The position numbers and the translations under genes are program-made. Source: Dipylidium caninum (Eukaryota; Platyhelminthes; Cestoda; Cyclophyllidea; Dipylidiidae). From it: 64,000 nucleotides of DNA. Location of the stretch: NCBI GenBank assembly GCA_017562135.1, contig QEYB01001237.1:62001-126000 (forward strand), read 5' to 3'. The notes under the pieces are model-generated. The model was not told the origin of the DNA and made no database searches. It was given only the letters and a program-made list of their open reading frames with translations. Of the stretch, positions 14,598 through 26,798 are shown piece after piece. Within the stretch, counting starts at the first letter, position 1. The number at the start of each line of letters is the position of its first letter.

Positions 14598-17500
14598 CAG
14601 TTGGTAGGACGTTCCGCGGCGCTGTTCTTCCATTACTACTTCCATCACAGACACGCACACTGCTGGCATTGTTGGCGGCGTCCGCTGTGGACTCCAGGGC
14701 AAAGGGCAGAAGGATGTTCTCCACCTTGTCCACCGTCAGATGGGAAAGGATATTCGCCATACACTGTATTGCCACTGACTGGATCTAGAAGTCGGGACCG
14801 GCCGAAAGTTTTGCGTCAGCGTCTCCTCCTCCTTACACACTGACTTAAGGGAGAGCGACCCGGTAATCACCAATTCAAGCAGCTTACTTGTCAACTATGG
14901 TAATTATGCTGATGAAAATGGGGACAGAAATGGTCCCCCCTTCATGTTTTGCTGAGGAGTCAACAGCATGCGCCAAGTGAGGCAGCAAAGTGTCGACGAT
15001 GTTCCGAATAGCCCTTCATATCTACATATTTTCTGCTTCTCAATGAAACCACCTTTGGTATTTGGTAGATTGCGAACAATCTCACTTCTCTCGAGAAAAT
15101 CACACACGCACACACACACACACATGCACGTGCACGTGCACATGCACAAACGTGTTTAAGAATGCGATTTCGGCGATTATATCAACGTCGGAGCGTGGGT
15201 TAACGCACAGAGTAGCGGAAAAGGAAATAAGGGAGGAAAATAGAAGATGTAGGTGTAGGAGTAGGAGTTGGAGTAGAAGGTGAGTTTTGAGGAGAAATTC
15301 AGTCAACTTTATGGTAGCCAGCGTCTCTGTCTCCCTCGAAACTGCACTCCAGAGAGAATCGCGTTGAGGATAGAGGCGGAACTAATAGTCTGGCGGATTT
15401 TCTCCGCCCAATTGAAATGAAAGAGGAAACTATCAGTGGTTCACTAGAACAACTCTCCCCCTGTAACAGGATGTTCCTGGACGCCGCGTCTGTGTCGGTT
15501 TCGCCGGGGTTGGATTGCAACTCCTCTGGGGTAGGTGTTCGGCGCACCAACAAACTTACCTCCCGGATCTTCGAGTGAAACGACAGTTATGGGGCAGCCT
15601 TTTAAGTCGCATTGGTCTGGGGGAAGGAGGACCGTCTTTCCTCGAAGGAATGCATAGTCTGGCACACCATGCACAGGTGGTAACAAAAGAGTCAGTAATT
15701 GTGACTACGGGCAACTTGTTTTAATTGGACATTTGTTTGTTTACAAGGCCAGTTCAGCCTTTCTGAGTCACTCGCACACCAGAGGACACAACGTGCGACA
15801 GCTGCTTGAACGTTTACCTCGTCGCATTAATGGCAACCCTTTCCTCGACTCTGCAAACTTCGCAGAGAGGTTAAAGAGGCCTCAGGCATGACTTGCAGTG
15901 ATATGTAAATGAATGATGCTACGATTCTGGTGCAGCATGGAAGAGAACACAGACGAGCGATTTTTGGGCCACTCAAATTAGCCGTTGAGGGAGCCTCTGG
16001 GCCCGAATCTCTACTTCCACGGCCCACCAACAATGTCCGGGAAAGCGGATTTGAACGGAGCACATGGAAGGGGAAAAGGAGTTCATCTCCTCTGACAGCC
16101 TTCTGCGAGTATGGTCGAACCGGCGGCCAGCATTCATAGCCTTCAAGGTGGTAAATCTCTCTGCCCACGTAGCAGGTGATAAAACAGTGGAGGGCTGCGT
16201 CAACGCAGACGCACTGAGGTGAAGTGATGAGGCGACATGGCAGACTAAGAAGACAAGACTTCCTGAGAAGGCAGAACCGAAATGCGGGCCGAGATGGTCA
16301 AAGACAAAGTGCAAGAAGAAAACCACCGCATTCCCGTGACATAACACGACAAGTGTGAGTCCAGCCTGAACCTCATCAGCGGAAACGGACTGTCACCGCC
16401 CATCGGGTGGTCTTCTCGTGAAGATGTCCTCGTCAATCCGGATGCGCGTCTACAGTGGGTTTGCCATCCGGACGAGAGAATTTGGAAGAGTGAGAAGGAG
16501 GCGTTGAAGAATCTCGATTGGTGGAATTGAGACGAGGGTTGGAGCGCTGGAGGATGAGGACGTTGGTGGTCGCGAGGCAGTACGGCCTCGTGCGACCGGC
16601 CACACGGACGATCTCAGGGCATGCATGCAGCATCCTCATCCTCCGTCTCCCCCTGTCCGCCCTCCTATCCTCACGAGCGTCTCACGAGACGGTGGATGCT
16701 GTGGATGCTGCACCGAGAAGTAGGGCCATGAGCCCACTCTCGCACCTCTTCACCCCAACACACGTGTGCATTCTGCTCTTTCACTGCCATGAGCACCAAT
16801 GCTGTGTGCATTCTTCGAGGCACACTTTGTGCGCAGCGAGGCGGACACAGTCTCCTCCACCTCTGACGGACGCGTGAATCACTCACCGCCTTCCCCCACC
16901 CGTACCCGCCCCACCCACGCCCCCATCCCCCAGAGCCAACCCGCGTCGCCGCGCCCGGGGTCGGGGCCGGAGCCGGGGCCGGAGCCGGAGCCGGGGCCCA
17001 GACGAGAACAGAAGGAGGCGGCGGTTATTTGGAAGCGGAGGCGGGGGCTGGAGTGTGCAACTAACTTGTGGTCGAGAGGCGCTCTTCTTAAAGGCGTTGA
17101 CGGCTTTGTGCAGGCACTTTTCGTAGGTTTCCCGGGGAATCGGGTACTCGACCAGCTTGGGAAGGGCCTCCATGGCGGCTACCTGGAGAGTGAAGACGTC
17201 ACAATTAGCGTCCTCGTCTTAGAGCAGACATGTCGTGCCACAGTTGTCACACATTCCGTTCTCACTCCTCTCAACTGCCTCGCATGTCTGCGTGTCTGAG
17301 AGTGAGGAGCAGAAGCAGTCAAGCGCGACTAATTGCATTTCAACAGGGACGGGGTGTGGTGCCATCGCCGCCGTTAATGCCGTTATCCGCATAACCTAAT
17401 GAGGATGGAAGGCGGACGGGAAGGCGGGCTGGAGGGCGCGATGAAGGAGGCGGAAGGGAGTGGAGAAGGAGAAGAGGTGGTGTGTTGGGAGTGGGGGGTT

Positions 17501-18984
17501 GAGGGGGTGGGGGGGAGGCAAGTTTGGCAGAAATGGAGGTGGTGCGAAAATAGCCACATCGTCGCGGAAGGACTCGTCGGCCCTGCCTGCTCCCGGGGCG
17601 ACGCTGAAACTTTGTCAGTGCAAGTGAAATGTCGTGTGCGGACGACTGGCATCCCGCAGAGAACCTAAGACGGATGTCTGTGTGGACGTCGGCTGGTCAT
17701 TCCACCACTTCTAATGCTATGCTAACGCCTCCCACTCCTTTTTACATCACGTCCACCTGCAGTTAGTCCCCAGCACTCCCCTCAATCTCTGTCATCTCTG
17801 CTGTGCACCGTCGCTTCAGCCAGAGTGACAGGTTGCGGGAACGACTGTCGAAAGCCGCGAATTTCGAGTTGGTCTGCAGATGTGGCCAGAGATGTGGCAT
17901 TATGGAGCAGGTTGTTGTCCGTGGATGGCGACTCGCCACGACCTCTGCCACCTCACCAATTCCCACTTTTTTTCCCTTTTTCCTTCCTTCCTTCCTTCAG
18001 CTCACAATGCTATTTTCATGAAGGATTCTCACATGGCGGTTGCCTGCCCACCAGAGGGGGAAACGACCACACGTGGGCATCAACTGGGGGGTTGAGTGGA
18101 CGACGCAGGCATGTTCGGCACCCAAGTGTAAGCCATTAACCCACCACACGGGACTTCTTTCGCTCAGTCGTCGCCTTTTTTGGCGTGCCAAACCGCCCTA
18201 CGGTAGTAGCGAGAGTGCGAGAGATGTGGCTGTGATTTGTCTGCGACAGGAGGAGACGACTTCTCCCCGCCCTCCTCATCGTCGCTCGGTGGATCACAGT
18301 GGAGCTCAGTGGATGAAGCGGCTAACAGATGAGGTCTCATCGCCTGTGCCATGCAGGCGAGTGACGAAACGCAGTGATGGTGTGCGCGAGCGCCTCTTCC
18401 GCAGTATGAGTCGTCGGTAACCTCTGCTCGAGTCGGTCGTCAGTGCAGACACGGACAGGCATACGCATGAGAGTCCGCCATTTGTGCACTTGATGTGGCC
18501 GGACAGAAACTCCTCACGAATCCGCCTAGTGGACGGGACACGCGTCTCCAGATGACTACATCGTAGCTTGGCGGGCTGGCTTTTTTGGTGGCAAGGCCCA
18601 CACTTTCTTAGAATTCTTCAGGCATGTTAGGGAACCACGCGGATGTCAGCTCCACGTTCTCTCGCCCGCGTGGCGTTGACACGGTGTCCGTGGATAGTCT
18701 GCAGCGCAACCCATCGACTGCAGCATCCTGCTCCCGAGCGTGAGCAAGTCAGTGAGGGAGCCGATTGTCTGCGACAGCCACACTTCAAGTGAGGGCGTGG
18801 GCATGTGACGGGGTGGAGAGGCGAGAGTGAGGGAGCGAGTGGTGAGGCCGTGTTGACTTACAAGCTCCTCGAGGTTGCGCGAATCCAGACAGAAGGGGAC
18901 GAGGGGTAGAACAAAGTCTTTCACCTCGGCCGGGGTGAGGAATCTCACGAAGTACTTGGAGAATCGGAGAAGGGCCGCCTTCAC
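14598..18984 (-). CDS. HEAT-repeat protein exons, SCYL (Scy1-like) type, partial
   Basis: Three minus-strand exons with good splice signals and matching phase 0 junctions: 18984-18862 (123 nt), 17182-17066 (117 nt) and 14778-14598 (181 nt, ending in phase 1). Their products are amphipathic helix pairs, with cores ALLRFSKYFVRFLTPAEV, MEALPKLVEYPIPRETYEK and IQCMANILSHLTVDKVENIL. In order and spacing they resemble the HEAT region of the SCYL pseudokinases, which act in Golgi and endosome trafficking (family knowledge). I did not find the pseudokinase part upstream or the rest of the HEAT region downstream. This is either a gene with very long introns, a fragment, or another HEAT protein. A further possible exon at about 15560-15680 does not fit the phase and was left out. 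The exons are well supported; the family name is tentative. Confidence 0.5.
15101..15148. repeat. CA/TG dinucleotide tract
   Basis: An alternating purine-pyrimidine run: ACACACGCACACACAC followed by repeated TGCACG units. It is a microsatellite, and such sequence can adopt Z-DNA in vitro. It probably lies in an intron of the HEAT-repeat gene. Confidence 0.8.
16955..17000 (+). repeat. GGGGCC/GGAGCC tandem hexamer tract
   Basis: The plus strand has interleaved GGGGCCGGAGCC units. The G runs are compatible with G-quadruplex folding. It lies inside the inferred intron between the second and third HEAT exons. Confidence 0.7.
17400..17522 (+). repeat. G-rich purine tract
   Basis: More than 100 bases with many G runs, ending in GGGGGTGGGGGGGAGG. 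The opposite strand is C-rich and gives proline-rich open frames that I treat as spurious. It sits between the first and second HEAT exons. Confidence 0.65.
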
Positions 18985-21900
18985 CTGACAAATGTGTGTT
19001 AATGAGGTGAGTGCGGGTGATGTTAACAGTTTCGCACGACGAAGTCACGCGGATGGGATTGAGCAGGCGCCCACTCAACGTAATCACTAGGACATCTTTA
19101 TTACAGCGGCCTTTTTGTTGTACTGGAATAAGATCGGCATTAGCTGTTGTCGGCTATGAGTGTCGAGCACCACCGCAAACGTGTTCCCTCACAGCGCATG
19201 AGGCGGACTAACCATGCCATTTGTTTGAATAGTCATGAAGATTGAAAGTGAGAATCCGACGGGGGTTACTTGCAGCCCGTGGCTTACTTCACTCGCAAAT
19301 TTAATTATTTCGGAGGGTTTTTGGGAAATGGAATTTTGAATCATCGCCCTTTAAAAACCACTCTTTTTGCGTATAACCCAAAAACTCTCAAAGCGTTGTA
19401 CATTTGTGTCAGACACCTGTGTTTCTGCAGTCTATGCTGAATCTCATCAGAAAAGCAACAGACTTCTAATGAAAGCTAATGCTAGGGCACAATTAAGTAG
19501 ACATTGCGAGATATAGCTTCACTAAATAGCCATGTTGGAGCCGATCTGTTCATTTTGCGGCCGGGATAATCCATATGAAAAACAAATGCAGGCTGACTGG
19601 GAAAGAAAATTATTCAAAGAGCCAATTACTAGTGTCCATTAAGGCCCGCTATTGCGATTGGATCAGGCTTAACCAATTATATGCTGAATTGTATTGGGTT
19701 ATCAACGCAGTTTCAGTGTTTAATAGCCCATTAAATCTTCCTGTGTATAACCTCGAATTGGCGAAAATAATATTTGGATAAAATGATTTTGGATACACTT
19801 AAGTTTAAAAAATGCCACTTCCCTCTGATAAAGTGATGATGGCAGTAATGCTAGGGCTAGACTTTGGCTGATTAACATTAAACACTGCAGACCCTTTGGT
19901 TTACCCATCCCGATGGAAGCGGCAACAACACTACCATTTGAGCCGCCCAGCAATTTACGACGAATAGTGAAGGTAAATCCAGTAAGATCCTGACTATACT
20001 AATCCTTTGCTTGTCCGCTTCGCAGGGTGAGGCAGTTGCAGAACCCTAATGAGTCCGATTATAGGGTCTTTGAAAGCTGGAAATAAAGATGTATGTAATG
20101 TTCCTGATAACATCAGAATTAGCATTTTCTAGTACTTCTGGGTAGAATCTTCATGTTACGTTCAAAGCGAGTCGATCTAACGTTTACTTTGAGTAAAAAC
20201 GGGTGTAGAGAGGGGGAAAGAAAGGAAAATGATACCATCAACAGATGACAGTTAAAATTTATAATGTAGGAGCATCTAACTGTGATGTTGGACTGCTAGG
20301 AAAAGTTGACATTAACTTTTTGTCAAACTTTCGGGGAAACGGACGGTCACCTAATCTGTTAACCGCATTGCCTCCACATGGTTTAGCAAGGTTAACTCCA
20401 GAAAAAAGGGGCACGTAGGTCTGAACTTGTTTATGATTTCGTCCCTGTACGCGCCGTGATATGATCGCTAAGCGACCTCTTTGACGGCTGCTCATGCTTG
20501 TGTCTAGGTGGCGGAATAGGCCTTTCTAGACTTACACAGCCATCATCTGGTCCCTTTGAGCGCAGAAAGGGCGTATTTCGAGGGGTGATAATGCCAAGTA
20601 ATTTTTTCATGGTCTCTCCGACTCGGTGAAAAGCTGGAATTCTCAAACCCCGTCTTCGAGTGGCTCCACGGAAAAAACAGGTAGGCAAGGGAGGACTCGA
20701 AATTTCGAAAATGGAATCGGTGACCGTTTAGTCCATTCACGGGGTTGAATATGCGTAGCAAATTCGACTAAACCCATTATTCTCGACGTTAGCTCTTGTA
20801 GCCACCAACAGCGCAGTCCATATAATTTTCCTTCGCTTTTTCTTTCGGATTCGTTGGAAGATCTTAACTAAAGCGGCGACGTGTCTATATAAATTCCACT
20901 TTTCATGGGTATCACTCTCTGCCCTTAACTGGAATTTTCTTATTATCTTGAAAATAGAGTAAAGCATATATGCAGCACATCGAGCTGGCAATTCAACCAT
21001 AGTACTTCGCATCAGCGAAGAAGGAATTACCTCTTAGGGAGAAAAGGGGAGGTCTTGAAGGTCAGGCCGTTCAACCTTTACCCAACTAACACGAAAAATG
21101 CGTACCTGACCAAAGTGAAACAGCTGGCAGGCATATCGCCTGGGTCTGAAAAGCCGGCATTTTTGGATGTGAAGAACGGAGAGTCTGACGGAACTTGAGG
21201 GCCACAACATCACCCATCCACGAAATCCTTCTGCAGTCCCTCACCTCTTAACCGTTTCCTTCGATGTCTATACGAAATCCGCTGGTTTCCATTCTACCCT
21301 TGACGAAGTCGGCCTGCCTTCGTTTTGCCAGGGGAGCTGTGAACGTAAAATGTGTGCATGCCCCCCCATTTCAAGCTCCTTTTTAGAATATCGTGAACAT
21401 TAGAAGCTCGCGACACCCTCGCTCCCGGCGTCATGAGATTGTCAAACAGCTACTCATCAAGATATGGGACTGGTTGGAACCGACTGAATGTTAGTTTCCG
21501 GCTTAGGACCTGTCGTAAACTTCAGCAAATAGGAAAAAATATCTCGTGACGGTGTCGAGGTGTTCTACGCGCCAAGTGATATTAGTGTCGAAGTACTCAC
21601 AAGATGATAGCGACAGGTTATAACAACCCTACTTCCTCAAGCTCTTTGTACCCCAACCCACCGAGGCCGTTGTGTCCACCCCATCGGAAAATACATTACA
21701 GGAGATTTTTCATTAGGCAGTCAAGGAGTGCCAACGTGAAGAACAAAAAAAAACATTTACGAGGTGATTCAACCCATGGTGGTGATGGAGAAATACGCGG
21801 TCTACCACCTTCTCCCCTTGAGCTTATTCTTACAAAGGAGAGGATTTCCCAATGGATCCCATCAGATCCACATCCTACTTCTGGTGACACGCGAATCGTG

Positions 21901-24900
21901 GAGAGGGAGAACTTCAACGCTACTGAAACATCACCTGAAGGCTAAGATTCACTTCGCCATTAGTTTAAAACGTTGTGCATAAGGCACGAGGAAGCCTACA
22001 CAATCGATGTAGCTCTAATTATCAACGTGTTCGGTTGTGTGACCATTTTTTACTAGGCAAAACTCTCGAGGGTGCGGATAATCAAACAAACCCGACTGGA
22101 AAAATTACTGACACGTAGACAACCTTCCATCCATACATCTAATGTCCCGAGGAAACGAAAGGTTGCCGCAGAGTGTGGATCGGACCATGCACTATCCAGT
22201 GAATCGCCATGTTACCGTGTCAAGTGATTCAAAATTCCACCGAGCTTCACAAATATAGTCGGAAATGCATCCAAACAACAGAGAAAAGGGCGGAAAATGT
22301 GAGAGGAACAGGAAATTAAAGGATAAAAATATCACAAAGTAACCGTTAGGCGGAGGCAAAAAACACGTTTTTGGGGATAGCTGCTGCGGTCCATGCACCT
22401 CCGACACGGCTGCCATTGACACAAAGGACATGGGGCGAAGGGACCCGCAAAATATGAAAGTCAAATGCCTCCAAATTGTCGACCTGTGCGTGTTTTGTTT
22501 CTCCAGTTTGTTCTGTTTCGTTGTCACCTTCTTCTCCTTCTACCGGTTCTGCGCCCTCGGCACGGACACAAGCGTCGAAATTGCGGATAAGACGGATGAG
22601 GTCAGCGGAGACGAAGCAATGTTCAATGATGGGGTTGGGAATTGCGATCACATCTTTCATAGACGGGCCCGAGCCCTAAATATTTCAAGGGAGCCTCTTA
22701 AGGGCACATTAAAAATAAGAAAGTTTTCTGGCCCAATCGCCGCGATCTCGAATATCGAATAGTGACCAGAAAGCTCGGTTAAAATGTCTGATTCCTAGCA
22801 AAAACGACTGAAGGATTGAAGGGAGAAAAAAGTTGACTAGAAGATAAATGAGCTGAAGAGTTGCGGGTTGTGCTTCTCCTTCTGACAGTTTGACTCTAGC
22901 CTTCCGTACTGAAAGTGGGGGTGCATTAGGGACTAAGTTTTCACGGTGAGGGTCACCTCCCGCCGCCGAGTAGCCAGGTCGAGAAGAAAGGTACAGAGTT
23001 TATCGGTGTTTGGACAAATGGATCCACAAGGTAGTGAGAAAAATCAAGGGTTATTGACTGTACGGTACGGCAAATTCTTGGAGTATGCACTGATAATTAT
23101 AATCCCACGACTCTCTATCTCCGAATCCACATATTCACCTCAAATACCTTACTTACCAATAAGTGGGGAGAGTTACTGAATCGACTCATTTAACATATCT
23201 TTACGTAGAATTGACGAGGCGCCTCCATTTCCGGCAAAAAACGCACCGGACGGGAGGGTGGACTGGTGGAAGGTAGCGGTAATACGCCTCAGTGGGGATG
23301 AAAAACTTCCCCCAGTGTAAGTTGATGCACACTTCATCAGTGCCAAGACGACTGTTTGGCCCTCAACTCAGTAACTTTTCCCACTTGTCATCACGAGGAG
23401 CGTAAGACGATCGTAGATAAGCATTTATTCACTGTTGCCAAGTTAGTTGGCATCGTTAGGCCTACAGAGGCGCAAACTAATAATCTGCAAGTTTGCCTCG
23501 TCTCTTGCCAGGAAGACTTTTAGCCAGCCAGCCAAAGAGACTGCTATTTAAGCGGTCATAAATGCCTTATTTTATCATTTCTAATAGGCGAACAGGCATT
23601 AAAAAGAGGTGATTTTCCTGACATTTTAACACTGTCAACTGATAGACAGCCTTTCGTGAAAATAGGGACTCACTGCCCAATTTATAATGCGGATCACATA
23701 TTCGCTTCCCCTTCATATTTGCTTTGGCTATGATTCGCTGACTACGCCTCTGCCATAGTGCAGAAGGATCAGAATCCCACGAGACAAGCTGCTCGTAAGC
23801 GCCGTAGAAATGCCGCATTCCGGAAGCTTTCATCCTTCTAGTTGTCAAATATGCACTTAACATTTCCTTAACTAGCGTAACCTTCGCCATAGGTAGGCAA
23901 CTTGATTGGTATAACTTGATTACAGGGCCTTTTGCTCATCGCGCTCACTTAACCGAGAGGCTTCATCAACTTCTGCGTATAAAGTTGGTTTAATCCACTA
24001 ACATTTGAAAAAATACCAATGACAAGGGCAATTTTGAGCAAAAGCAAATGAGGTAAAAGCAAAAACAAATATTCAGTGAACTCAGGAAACAATTTACTTG
24101 GAAGTCAAGAAATAACATTCACCTCCCTCTCCTCCACTTGGCTCCATCGTGTCGAACTAGGAACTTTGAATTTACTCAATCTCAGTTGGATCTAACGTGA
24201 ATTTACGTAGAGTTAGAAGGAACGTCAGTGTGTACTACTGCACAACTCTAGAAGGCCCTGGCGTTGACTGTTTGGCGAAATATTTCGCATGTGTACAGCC
24301 ATGAAATTGCAGTTTGACGCTATTACGGATTAGAAACTAGGCAACTGATGCATAGAAAGCCTTGTTATCTTAAAACCACGCAACGGTCCTTCTCGTTAGT
24401 GCTGCTATTAGCACAATGTGACATTGTGCGTACCTTCTGTACCTACGAGTTGATGTGAAGACGACGAAAACATGCATAGCCATGACTGAGAAGGCTGCTT
24501 TAGAGCCTTTAAATTGAAATTATGACTTGAACCGAACATCTCGCCTAAGCCCAACAAGTTCAGATGAATAAATAAATGAAGCAAAGTTAACAGAATTTCA
24601 CCCGTGAAATGCACGGTTAAATGTCAAGATGCCCTATATAGAATAACTTAAAGGAGGTGAGAGCAAGGCACCTTAGAGCAGATATTCAATCCTCACTCAT
24701 TCTTCTTTAATAATTAAGATAACCATGAGCACAATCCCCGGGGGCACAGGGGTGTGACACTTCTGTGGCCGTACAAAAGAAAACAGATCTCTGACCACTA
24801 CTGACACGTAATATTTGGAGGTAATTCCGTGAATTTAAGCATATATAACGCAGACAACTTTAGAAATAGCCAATCTCTTTACAAATCCCCATTCGCAGAT

Positions 24901-26798
24901 TTAATGCAATACCACCACACTCTATTGCCCCAAATTAGTTGAAAGAATGTTTAATAATGAGGATCTGGTGAAGAATCTGTTGCCTTCCGGCGAAGGCACC
25001 TTCACCTCTTCAAAACAAACATAAATGCAGCTAAACCCAGAAATTTGCAGGTGGCGCTTTAGGATTCAGTGAAGGAACTTTTCAAATGATGCTTGACATA
25101 CTGAATTTCCATGTCCTCTACGATTGACTTCATAGGAGATTCTGAAGATCATAACAGATTCTCCTGGTGAAGAATGGGAAAAATTAAATCTAGCCTAAAT
25201 TAAACATAAGGATATAAAAATATCGACTCAGTGGAGATTTGACGTAATATGATAGGTCTTCTAATTTGACCATTCATCAGAGCAGAGTAACTGAATTACG
25301 ACTAGAGGTCCTGCCAAAGGAAATTAGAGATGCTTCGCCTAACATGCACATTTAATTATATGGTTGAGAAACGAAAAACTAACTAAAGTTATCCGACCAG
25401 AGCGGGTCGAAGAAGCTAAAGGGAACCGTCCCAAAATTTTTTTTATTTTCAAAAGTCTAAGCCCGCATATCCCCTGGCAAAATCATTATGCTGTGTTCCC
25501 TCTGGGCACAGCTTGAGGCTACGCCGTGTCTATTCCATAAAAATCCCAGGAGAGAAATGGGCACTCACTTGCAGACTCCAACGAATCGGGTTGTTTAACT
25601 TTTAATCAAAATAGAACCTGTCGTGTATACATATCCTCAATTCATTTAAAAGTGTGCTTTATATCAATTTCCCTTGAATGAAATATTGAAAAATGTGACA
25701 TTCAGGAAGAATGAAGTGGCGGAAAATAATATTTCTTGTCGGCCTGTAAATAAATCCTACCAGTCTTAATGTAGAGAATGCAGATATTACAGCAGTGATG
25801 GCAGATAAAGTGGTAGGAGGGATCATTACTCTGCACCAGACACCTCTCCATGCAAATTCATTCAGCCCAAAAAATGTTAACCGAAATCATCACCGTTAAA
25901 AAGTCCCTTCCTGTATTAATATTTGAATACTCGAGGTCGTGGCCATAGCCGACCGAGTGTACAGAGCATTCCGCACCGGTTGGAATTTTTTTAAAAAAAA
26001 AACAACTCACACACGAGGACAAACTTGTCCTTACGATGCACATTTTGAGGCCAACAACACATAGTCCACTAGAGAACACCAATCTATCGACGAGGTTAGA
26101 GATGCCCTTGAGAGCGTTTCGTTTGGTTTGATAAGCTACATGACACCTATCAAGATGATAGTCTACTCTCAAAGTCTGGCACTCGGCAATCACACTTGGC
26201 GTAACGTGAAGCAAAGAAGACAATAATGTGGAAGTTAGCACTCCATCTTTGCAACAGAGTCGATAAATGGGATGGAAAAGGCGAGAGCTTACACGAAGTA
26301 ATCTGCCTTATCACAGATGACTACTACTGCCACCACTAAAGGGAAGTAAATGGCATCATTTCGATGATTCTGCCATTCAGAATTATAGATGATGATGGAA
26401 TCAGTCCAAGTAAAATTAAGATTACGACCTGCTCTTCGCAATTAAAACCATGATTTGGTAAGTCTTGCGATACACCGCGTCTCGTAACGAAACGGGTCAT
26501 TAGCTTGGACATAAGAATAAAGGGGTTGGCCCACAGAGTAACCTCATAAAACGTTTTTTAAAGACAACTGATACAATCATCAGAAGACTAATATGGTTGA
26601 GGCAACTTGAGGGATGGGAATCCACTCGACTATTTTTCATACACACGTTATCACCGTTTTGAATTAAGTAGGGAGTGGCTTACAGACAGGAACAGTTAAA
26701 GTCTGATCACGGTTTTTACTCTTAAAACCGAGGTGCAAAGGAAACAAAAGGTAATCTACAATATAAGTTACTTAACGATAGCAGCACCAAGTGATCAC
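18985..26798. other. no supported gene
   Basis: No exon here could be tied to a known family with confidence. A minus-strand frame at 22660-22346 has a somewhat protein-like composition (acidic GEEGDNETEQ segment) but no recognisable domain. A minus-strand frame at 26241-25858 lies where the last TTC5 exon would be expected, but it does not resemble the end of TTC5. The stretch may hold the 5' part of the HEAT-repeat gene and the 3' end of TTC5. Confidence 0.4.

Noticed and set aside
16799..17299. 166-codon plus-strand open frame
   Set aside because: Runs through the GGGGCC tract, giving a PEPGPEPEPG low-complexity product, and lies antisense to a supported HEAT exon.
22346..22660. 104-codon minus-strand frame with acidic segment
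   Set aside because: Possible exon, but no domain, and no neighbouring exons could be linked to it.
25858..26241. Minus-strand frame where the last TTC5 exon is expected
   Set aside because: Position is right, but the sequence does not match the TTC5 C-terminal OB-fold and the splice junction is unclear.
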